From assembly GCA_017541805.1 (NCBI GenBank), contig JAFXYK010000049.1, positions 1-40,261 of the forward strand: a stretch of DNA of 40,261 nucleotides. The letters run 5' to 3'. The stretch is from Paludibacteraceae bacterium (lineage in GTDB: Bacteria; Bacteroidota; Bacteroidia; Bacteroidales; Paludibacteraceae). Position 1 is the first letter of the stretch, and every line of letters starts with the position of its first letter. This document shows, piece by piece, positions 31,393 to 38,005 of this stretch. The notes beneath the pieces are model-generated. The model did no database searches and had not been told where the DNA came from. It saw only the letters and a program-made list of their open reading frames with translations. The position numbers and the translations under genes were made by a program.

Positions 31393-32381
31393 CATTACTA
31401 TATCCGGGATATTTATTCTTATTAGTGCTGCTGTTGCCGATCATCGCGTGGTATATCTATGAGATGCACAAGTCCGACGCCAGCGTCCAATTGAGCGACA
31501 CACAGGTCTTAGGCAAGCAGCGTAAGTCGGCGCGTATATGGCTCATTCATGTGCCGTTCGTGCTGCGTGTAGCTACGGTCTGCCTCATCAGCATCGCGCT
31601 GGCACGACCTCAGTCGGCGCACATGGGCGGACGCGAAGAGTCCACCGAAGGTATCGACATCATGATGGCGCTTGACCTCTCGGGCACCATGCTGGCAGAG
31701 GACTTCAAGCCGAACCGTCTGGAGGCCGCCAAAGAGGTAGCCGCTAACTTCGTGATGGACCGTCCGAACGACCAGATAGGCTTGGTTGTCTTCGCTGGCG
31801 AGAGTTTCACGCAGTGTCCGCTGACCACCGATCATAAAGTGCTCAAGCGCCTTATTCAGTCCGTGCAGTTCGGGCAGATAGAAGACGGAACAGCGATCGG
31901 TCTGGGTCTGGCGAATGCCGTGAACCGCATGAAAGATAGCGAGACGAAGTCGAAAGTGGTGATCCTGTTGACCGACGGTAGTAACAACCGCGGCGACATC
32001 GATCCTATGACGGCCGCCGAGATCGCCAAGAGTTTCGATATTCGCGTCTATACGATCGGTGTGGGCAGCACCAGCCGCGCGATCGCACACATCCCTACCC
32101 CGTACGGTTATGAGACGGCTTACGTGGATTCGGAGTTCGACGAGAACACCCTGCGCCGCATCGCCGAGACGACGGACGGACGCTATTTCCGCGCAACGAA
32201 CAACACCGACTTGCAACAGGTATATGAACAGATCGATCAGTTAGAGAAGACCAAACTGCGGGTGCGCGAGTTCAGTCGCAGCCACAAAGAGAACTTCATG
32301 CCTTTTCTCTATGCAGCCCTGGCTTGTCTGCTGCTCGAATTGATCTTACGTTATTTTGTGCTCCGCACAATAAGCAATTAA
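31389..32381 (+). CDS. batA: Aerotolerance VWA protein BatA
   Basis: A 330-residue membrane-anchored von Willebrand A protein. Membrane segments at about 5-24 and 52-72 precede the VWA domain; a C-terminal segment (about 305-325) anchors the other end. The MIDAS motif at Asp96 reads DLSGT, with Thr in place of the usual last Ser; the other MIDAS parts (DGTAIG, LLTDGSNN) are normal. Thr can in principle ligate metal. It is coupled to the preceding gene and 7 bp before batB. Confidence 0.93.
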   Translation: MTLLYPGYLFLLVLLLPIIAWYIYEMHKSDASVQLSDTQVLGKQRKSARIWLIHVPFVLRVATVCLISIALARPQSAHMGGREESTEGIDIMMALDLSGTMLAEDFKPNRLEAAKEVAANFVMDRPNDQIGLVVFAGESFTQCPLTTDHKVLKRLIQSVQFGQIEDGTAIGLGLANAVNRMKDSETKSKVVILLTDGSNNRGDIDPMTAAEIAKSFDIRVYTIGVGSTSRAIAHIPTPYGYETAYVDSEFDENTLRRIAETTDGRYFRATNNTDLQQVYEQIDQLEKTKLRVREFSRSHKENFMPFLYAALACLLLELILRYFVLRTISN

Positions 32382-32388
32382 TGATACT

Positions 32389-33429
32389 ATGTTTCGATTT
32401 GCCAATATAGAATTTTTATGGCTGTTGGTGAGCATCCCTGTGCTCGTCGCTGCCTTCTATGCGTACACGCGCCATAAACGCCGCCAGCTGGCCGAGTTCG
32501 GAGACCCGGAGTTGGTAGCGGCACTGATGCCGAACGCGAGTCGTGTACGTCCGATCATCAAGTTCTCGATTTTATTAGTGGCTCTGACGCTTCTTATCTT
32601 CGCCGCGGCACGTCCGCAGATGGGCATCAAAGAGACGGAGGAGACCCAACACGGAATAGAAGCGATGATCGCACTCGATATATCCAACTCGATGCTGGCG
32701 GAGGACGTTGCGCCGAACCGTATTGACCGCGCAAAACAGATGGTGAGCAAACTGGTGGATAACATGCTGGAGGACCGTTTAGGCCTCGTTATCTTCGCCG
32801 GCGACGCTTTCACACAAATGCCGATCACCAGTGATTTCGGGGCAGCGAAGATGTTCCTCAACTCTATCTCGCCGGACTTGATTCGCACGCAAGGAACAGC
32901 TATCGGCGCTGCGCTTGACCTGTGTGTAGCCGGTTTTGACACCGATTTCTCTGACGCTGACCGTGCCATCATCATCATCACCGACGGTGAAAACCACGAG
33001 GACGATGCGATAGCGGCTGCGCAGCGTGCAGAAGCCGCAGGTATTCGCGTCATCGTAGTAGGTATCGGTAAACCTGAAGGTGCGTTCATTCCCATTCCCG
33101 GCAGTTCGGACTACCTCAAAGACCGCTCCGGCGAGCGCGTAGTAAGTAAGTTGAACGAAGAGATGTGCGAGCAGATCGCGCAAGCAGGACACGGTATATA
33201 CGTCCATTGCGACAATACCAACACCGCGTTGAAGGTCATTCAGAAAGAACTCGAAGACATGAAACAGGCAGAGTTCAAAGGGATGGCATACAAGGATTAT
33301 AACGAGCAGTTTGCGTCCTTCGCTATCGTTGCCCTGATCCTGCTGATCATCGATTTCTTCATCTTCAACCGCAAGAATAAGATGCTCACCAAACTGGATA
33401 TGTTTGGAGAAATGAAAGGTGAAAAGTGA
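32389..33429 (+). CDS. batB: Aerotolerance VWA protein BatB
   Basis: A 346-residue paralogue of BatA with the same layout: two N-terminal membrane segments, a VWA domain with an intact MIDAS (DISNS at Asp97, GTAIGA, ITDGENHEDD), and a C-terminal membrane segment (ASFAIVALILLIIDFFIF). BatA and BatB probably interact. The last residues (EMKGEK) and the stop are encoded by a GTGAAAR heptamer array at 33412-33446. Confidence 0.94.
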   Translation: MFRFANIEFLWLLVSIPVLVAAFYAYTRHKRRQLAEFGDPELVAALMPNASRVRPIIKFSILLVALTLLIFAAARPQMGIKETEETQHGIEAMIALDISNSMLAEDVAPNRIDRAKQMVSKLVDNMLEDRLGLVIFAGDAFTQMPITSDFGAAKMFLNSISPDLIRTQGTAIGAALDLCVAGFDTDFSDADRAIIIITDGENHEDDAIAAAQRAEAAGIRVIVVGIGKPEGAFIPIPGSSDYLKDRSGERVVSKLNEEMCEQIAQAGHGIYVHCDNTNTALKVIQKELEDMKQAEFKGMAYKDYNEQFASFAIVALILLIIDFFIFNRKNKMLTKLDMFGEMKGEK

Positions 33430-33446
33430 AAAGTGAAAGGAGAACA
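33412..33446. repeat. Heptamer array x5 across the batB stop and the batC leader
   Basis: ATGAAAG, GTGAAAA (twice), GTGAAAG and GAGAACA in phase. It codes for the end of BatB, supplies its stop, and ends 3 bp before the batC ATG. Confidence 0.88.
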
Positions 33447-33449
33447 GCT

Positions 33450-34118
33450 ATGAAGCGATTTATCATATTGAATCTATTGTCCGTCCTGTGTCTCGCGGCT
33501 TTCGCGCAGAAAGAGAACCATTATATCCGCAGCGGCAACAGTGCCTATCGCGATGCGGATTTTGAGAAAGCAGAGATGGAGTATCGCCGCGCACTGGAGA
33601 TCAACCCCGACTGCTATGCGGCGCAGATCAACTTAGGCAATGCGCTCTATAACCAGACCGACACCGCCAAACATGACCAGGCAGCAGACTCCGCCAAGTA
33701 TGAATCGGCAGCCAGAGCCTATCGCCAGGCTGCTAAGATGATGGACGAGCGGCACAGCAACGACCCGATCAAGTATGCCAAGGCGAAGTATAACGAAGGG
33801 AATTGCTATAAGCAATTATCCCAGATTCCCGAGGCCATCGATGCGTATAAAGATGCGCTGCGTAAGAACCCCAAGGACGAGGAGGCGCGCCGTAACTTAG
33901 CGATGCTACTCAGGCAGCAAGCGCAGCCGCAGAGCCAACAGCAACAACAGCAACAGCAGCAGGACCAAGACCAAGAAAAGGAACAGGAGCAGCAGGAACA
34001 AGAGCAACAGGAGCAGAAGATGGACCAAGAGATGGCTGCACAGTTGCTGCAAGCTTTGGAAGACAAGCAACCTCCCCAACCCCAGGGACAGAAACGTCAA
34101 GTAGAGAAAAACTGGTAG
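33450..34118 (+). CDS. batC: TPR protein BatC
   Basis: A 222-residue exported protein: signal peptide (ends LAAFA|Q), then TPR units (YIRSGNSAYRDADFEKAEMEYRRALEINPDCYAAQINLGNALY; YNEGNCYKQLSQIPEAIDAYKDALRKNPKDEEAR, at about 24-150), then a Gln/Glu low-complexity tail from a CAG/CAA run at about 33937-34020. It is expected in the periplasm as an adaptor with BatB and BatE. The start at 33450 gives the signal peptide; the earlier in-frame GTG at 33426 is a heptamer unit and would add a charged extension. It lies 3 bp before batD. Confidence 0.92.
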   Translation: MKRFIILNLLSVLCLAAFAQKENHYIRSGNSAYRDADFEKAEMEYRRALEINPDCYAAQINLGNALYNQTDTAKHDQAADSAKYESAARAYRQAAKMMDERHSNDPIKYAKAKYNEGNCYKQLSQIPEAIDAYKDALRKNPKDEEARRNLAMLLRQQAQPQSQQQQQQQQQDQDQEKEQEQQEQEQQEQKMDQEMAAQLLQALEDKQPPQPQGQKRQVEKNW

Positions 34119-34121
34119 TAT

Positions 34122-35954
34122 ATGAAGAGATTTTTTTCGATATTTTTGATTATCGGCATGGCGCTCAGCGTCTTTGCCGATGAGGTCGTCTTTAAGACCA
34201 AGGCGCCGAATCAGGTGATCGCCGGCAAGCCCTTTCAGATCTCCTTCTCTGTCAACCAGCAGGGACGAGACCTTCGTGCGCCGCAGTTCACTGATTTCGA
34301 TGTGCTCAGCGGACCCTATACGTCCACGAGCAGCAGCACCTCGTATGTGAACGGTCAGCGCACCTCGACCTTCGAGCAGACATACACATACACGCTGCTG
34401 GCTACGCGCGCGGGCACCTATACGATCGGGCCCGCAACGATTAAAGTGAACGGTAAGGACGTACAGTCGAACGGTGTCCGCATCGAGGTCCTGCCGGAGG
34501 ACAAACAACCCCAACAGTCCGGTCAATCCGGCTATTCCGGTCAGTCTAATCAAGGCTCCCAACAAGGCGAGATCTTCGTGCGCACCATAGCGTCCAAGAC
34601 CAAAGTGCAAGAGCAGGAGGCCATCGCCCTGACCTACAAGCTCTATTTCGCGAACGTAGAAGGGCTGCAGCTGACCAACAACATCAAGCTACCGGAGTTC
34701 ACCGGTTTCCTCAAGCAGGAGATCGAGCAGAAGAACCTGCAGGCGGAACTGGAGCACTACAACGGTCGTAACTATCAGACGGCTGAGTTAGTGCGATACG
34801 TCCTCTTCCCGCAGCGCTCCGGCGACATCACTATCGAACCTGCTAACTTCGAGTTTATGACTCAAGTGCGGGTACGTCAGCGCGTGCGCAGCATCTTCGA
34901 CGACTATTTCGATTCGTACACCAATGTGCCGCGCCATGCCACAGCACCGGCCGTGACGATCCACGTAGATCCGCTGCCGAGCGGTAAACCTGCCGGTTTC
35001 TCCGGCGGCGTCGGTTCGTTCACCCTCAACTCGACGATCACCAAGACGGAGATGAAGGTCAACGATGCCTTCACCATCACCCTCGAGATCAGCGGGCAAG
35101 GAAACATGAAACTGCTCAAGACGCCGGCGATCGACTGGCCCGAAGGGTTTGAGGTCTATGACCCGCAGGTGAAGAATAACTTCAACATCACCAAGACCGG
35201 TTTCAAAGGTTCGAAGATCATTGAGTATCCGGTCATCGCGCGCAACGCCGGCGAATATACGATCCCGGCGGTGAATTTCAGTTATTACGACACCCAGGAG
35301 CACAGTTACAAGACCCTCTCCACGCCGGACTACACCATTCATGTAGCGCGCGGAGCAGGTGAGGCAGCGTCCGACAGCAATCAGCCGGCTGTGGTTAACT
35401 ACTCGCACACCCAGAAAGAGGACATCAAGCAACTCGGTTCGGACATCCGCTATATCGATCTGAGCGGTAACTGGCAGAAACACCAGCAGCGCGGCTTCAT
35501 CGAATACGGCAGCATGGAGTTCTGGCTCTGTTTCCTCTTGCCGCTCGGTATCGCCATTCTGCTGCTCATCATCCTGCGCAAGCGCATCAAAGAGAATGCG
35601 GACCTCGCGCGCGTTCGTTATAAACGCGCGAATAAAGTGGCGCAGAAACGGCTCAAAGCCGCACGCGCGGCACTCAAGGCGAACGATAAAGATGCGTTCT
35701 ATACCGAGATCGAACGGGCTGCTTGGACCTATCTCAGTGACCGTCTCTCAATCCCGACGGCTGATCTGAACAAGGATAACATCACTGCCCTGTTGGTACA
35801 GAAAAACGTCAGCGACGCACTCATCGCCAAGGTGATGAATGTGCTCAGCACCGCCGAGTTCGCACGCTATGCGCCGACGACGGACCATGCGATGGACGAC
35901 CTCTATCGCGACACCACTACATTGATTAACGAATTGGAGGAACAGAAATTATGA
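34122..35954 (+). CDS. batD: Aerotolerance protein BatD
   Basis: A 610-residue protein: signal peptide (ends LSVFA|D), beta-sandwich domains in the periplasm (VVFKTKAPNQVIAGKPFQISFSV; FVRTIASKTKVQEQEAIALTYKLYF; FTLNSTITKTEMKVNDAFTITLEISGQGN), one membrane segment at about 466-486, and a cytosolic helical domain (RANKVAQKRLKAARAAL). A Gln/Ser/Gly linker (QPQQSGQSGYSGQS) is at about 128-147. The size and order match BatD. The stop overlaps batE by 4 bp. Confidence 0.94.
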   Translation: MKRFFSIFLIIGMALSVFADEVVFKTKAPNQVIAGKPFQISFSVNQQGRDLRAPQFTDFDVLSGPYTSTSSSTSYVNGQRTSTFEQTYTYTLLATRAGTYTIGPATIKVNGKDVQSNGVRIEVLPEDKQPQQSGQSGYSGQSNQGSQQGEIFVRTIASKTKVQEQEAIALTYKLYFANVEGLQLTNNIKLPEFTGFLKQEIEQKNLQAELEHYNGRNYQTAELVRYVLFPQRSGDITIEPANFEFMTQVRVRQRVRSIFDDYFDSYTNVPRHATAPAVTIHVDPLPSGKPAGFSGGVGSFTLNSTITKTEMKVNDAFTITLEISGQGNMKLLKTPAIDWPEGFEVYDPQVKNNFNITKTGFKGSKIIEYPVIARNAGEYTIPAVNFSYYDTQEHSYKTLSTPDYTIHVARGAGEAASDSNQPAVVNYSHTQKEDIKQLGSDIRYIDLSGNWQKHQQRGFIEYGSMEFWLCFLLPLGIAILLLIILRKRIKENADLARVRYKRANKVAQKRLKAARAALKANDKDAFYTEIERAAWTYLSDRLSIPTADLNKDNITALLVQKNVSDALIAKVMNVLSTAEFARYAPTTDHAMDDLYRDTTTLINELEEQKL

Positions 35955-36703
35955 GAAATATACTATTAGCAGCCCTGCTGCTCCTTTCACCTATCACCTA
36001 TCACCTCTCGCCTTTATACGCGCAGAGTGATTTCGACTTGGCAAACATCGCCTATACGGAGGGACGCTATGCCGAAGCGGCGGCAGGCTACGAAGCGCTG
36101 CTACAGCAGCAACAGAACGCGACGCTGTACTACAATGCCGGCAATGCGTATTTCAAGCAAGGTGAGTTAGCGAAAGCCATCCTCAACTACGAGCGCGCGT
36201 TGCGTCTCGAGCCGAATCATAAGGATGCGAAATTCAACCTGGAGTTCGCGCAATCGAAGATCACGGATAACATCGAGGAGCACGATTTCTTCCTCTCTAT
36301 CTGGGCGCAGGCTGTGCGTAACAGCATGCACGAGCATACATGGATCATCCTCTCCATCGTGCTGTTCCTGCTCACCCTCACCGGCATCCTGGTCTTCCTG
36401 CTGGGCCGCGAGCCCTGGCTGCGCAAGACGGCTTTCCATACGGCATGGGTAGCCCTGCTCTTCTGCATCATTGCCGGCGTGAGTGCTAACTCACTGCATA
36501 AAAGAGATACCCTGCGCAATGAAGCTATCATCACACAGGGCATCGTCAATGCGAAAGCCTCGCCTGACCGTTCAGGCACCGACCTGTTCACGCTTCACGA
36601 AGGCACCAAAGTGACCATCCGTGAGACACTCGGTGAGTGGGTTAACGTGAAGGTTGGGAAGAACGAGGGCTGGATTCCCGCGAAGGACCTTGAGAGGATC
36701 TAA
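35951..36703 (+). CDS. batE: TPR and SH3 protein BatE
   Basis: A 250-residue last gene of the Bat operon: signal peptide, TPR units at about 30-105 (LANIAYTEGRYAEAAAGYEALL; YYNAGNAYFKQGELAKAILNYERALRLEP), two membrane segments (about 118-140 and 156-174) and a C-terminal bacterial SH3 domain (VNAKASPDRSGTDLFTLHEGTKVTI). The second half of the signal peptide (LSPITYHLSPLY) is encoded by four heptamers at 35985-36012. The last 62 bp overlap the 3' end of the convergent lipoprotein gene. Confidence 0.93.
   Translation: MRNILLAALLLLSPITYHLSPLYAQSDFDLANIAYTEGRYAEAAAGYEALLQQQQNATLYYNAGNAYFKQGELAKAILNYERALRLEPNHKDAKFNLEFAQSKITDNIEEHDFFLSIWAQAVRNSMHEHTWIILSIVLFLLTLTGILVFLLGREPWLRKTAFHTAWVALLFCIIAGVSANSLHKRDTLRNEAIITQGIVNAKASPDRSGTDLFTLHEGTKVTIRETLGEWVNVKVGKNEGWIPAKDLERI
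35985..36012 (-). repeat. Coding heptamer array x4 in the BatE signal peptide
   Basis: Plus-strand units TTTCACC, TATCACC, TATCACC, TCTCGCC; purine-rich GGTGAAA-type units on the minus strand, antisense to batE. Phase is exact. Confidence 0.82.
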
Positions 36704-37994
36704 CGGAGCCGCTCGTCTTCGTCGAGTTGTTCGTCGAACGAGTAGAGGTGTTCGTGCTCTCACGTTTTACGGAAGTGGTACGACCTGTATTGTCGGTTGT
36801 TTTAATCGTCGTGCGGGTGGTACCACTGCTTTTTACGCGTGTCTCTACCGTCGTTGACGGCTGACGAACAGACGTACTTGTCGTCTTGGTCGTATTGGTC
36901 TTCGTATCTGTCGTTCGTACGGATGTACCCGTCGTCTTGGTCGTAGTAGCGCTGGTCTTTGATTCCTGACTCGTTCTGCTCGTCGTGCTAGCCTTGGTAT
37001 CCGTCGTACGAACAGACGTACCCGTTGTCGTCGGCTTGGTCTCCGTCGTGCGTACGGACGTACCAGTAGTCTTCGTCTCTTGACTCTCTACTTTCGACTC
37101 TTGACTCTTCGCCGCCTCTTTGTTCACCTCTGTACGTAACTGACCGGCGTTACGAACCGATACACCACCGGTGCTGGACGCACTGATCGTACGCGTCACG
37201 CGGTTCTCAAACGACTGCTCCGGGTGCGAAGTCTGATAGTCGTTGCGGTGATGCGGCTGCGTCATCGTCGTGTAACTGCTGTAGTGCGGCGTGGTCGGAT
37301 AGTCGCAGTGATGGCAGTAATGATGGTTCGACATATAGGTACTTACATACGCCTGATAGTGATTCAGATAAATCGGTTTCGGCTTCGTGTAGTAAGAGGG
37401 GTAATAGTCCCAGTAATAGGGCGACGACCAAACGGTGTAACTCGAACGACCGTACGTGTTCCACATCGGCGGACGTTTCACGAATACCGGACGAACGATG
37501 TAGTTATATCCGTACAGATACGGATCTCCGATCACCTCGACATACAGTCTGTCCGCCATACGCTCTGCTACCAACGTAGCTACGTCCTGGAATACACCCG
37601 GAGCGAGACAGGCCTGAATCAACAACGCATGATAATAACCGTTGCGGGTCTCAATCACGCGCAGGTAATCTACCCAGCCGTCGCGGTTCAAGTCCAAGTT
37701 ATTGATCATGTACCGAGAGGAGTTCAGCAACTGCTCAAACTCACGTACGTTATCCGCCTCCGCGAAAGCTGCAGCTACCGCGTTGAGGTCCAGATAGAAA
37801 CACATGTCCGCGTTGTAGTTCGTCACGGTCACCGTGGTCACCGTCGTCGTCTTCGGCGAAGGAGTCGTCACGGTCGTCGTGTACACGGTGCGCACCGGTG
37901 CTACCGGCTCATCCGTCGGAGCTACCGTCCAGATACTCGTCCAGCAACTGGTCATACCCAGCACTGTAAGGGCTAATAATGCAAGTTTTTTCAT
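36642..37994 (-). CDS. Lipoprotein with an EF-hand-like loop and Thr/Ser-rich repetitive tail
   Basis: A 450-residue protein with lipobox MTSC (Cys17). After a Thr-rich linker comes a folded domain at about 60-175 (MCFYLDLNAVAAAFAEADNV, an EF-hand-like DLNRDGWVDY, LIQACLAPGVFQDVATLVAERMADRLYVEVIGDP), a Tyr/His-rich segment (to about 255) and a long Thr/Ser/Arg/Lys tail with repeats of TGTSVRTT(E/D)TK. Heptamers encode SQESKVESQET (37077-37111). It lies 11 bp after infB, probably co-transcribed. The final 20 codons overlap batE in antisense. Likely surface- or periplasm-exposed; family unrecognised. Confidence 0.82.
   Translation of the reverse strand: MKKLALLALTVLGMTSCWTSIWTVAPTDEPVAPVRTVYTTTVTTPSPKTTTVTTVTVTNYNADMCFYLDLNAVAAAFAEADNVREFEQLLNSSRYMINNLDLNRDGWVDYLRVIETRNGYYHALLIQACLAPGVFQDVATLVAERMADRLYVEVIGDPYLYGYNYIVRPVFVKRPPMWNTYGRSSYTVWSSPYYWDYYPSYYTKPKPIYLNHYQAYVSTYMSNHHYCHHCDYPTTPHYSSYTTMTQPHHRNDYQTSHPEQSFENRVTRTISASSTGGVSVRNAGQLRTEVNKEAAKSQESKVESQETKTTGTSVRTTETKPTTTGTSVRTTDTKASTTSRTSQESKTSATTTKTTGTSVRTTDTKTNTTKTTSTSVRQPSTTVETRVKSSGTTRTTIKTTDNTGRTTSVKRESTNTSTRSTNNSTKTSGSVRSSQGPSRESSPRSSQPSR
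37077..37111 (-). repeat. Coding heptamer array x5 in the lipoprotein tail
   Basis: Plus-strand units CTCTTGA, CTCTCTA, CTTTCGA, CTCTTGA, CTCTTCG in phase; purine-rich on the coding strand. Near-identical in unit order to the array in infB (40229). Confidence 0.85.
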
Positions 37995-38005
37995 ATTGTT
38001 AAACT

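Noticed and set aside
33937-34020. CAG/CAA run in batC as a mobile or phase-variable element
   Set aside because: It is a codon-level Gln/Glu low-complexity tail; period 3 keeps the frame, so it would change length only.
37224-37976. 250-residue plus-strand frame opposite the lipoprotein
   Set aside because: An Arg/Val-rich shadow of the Thr/Tyr-rich lipoprotein codons; no start signals.
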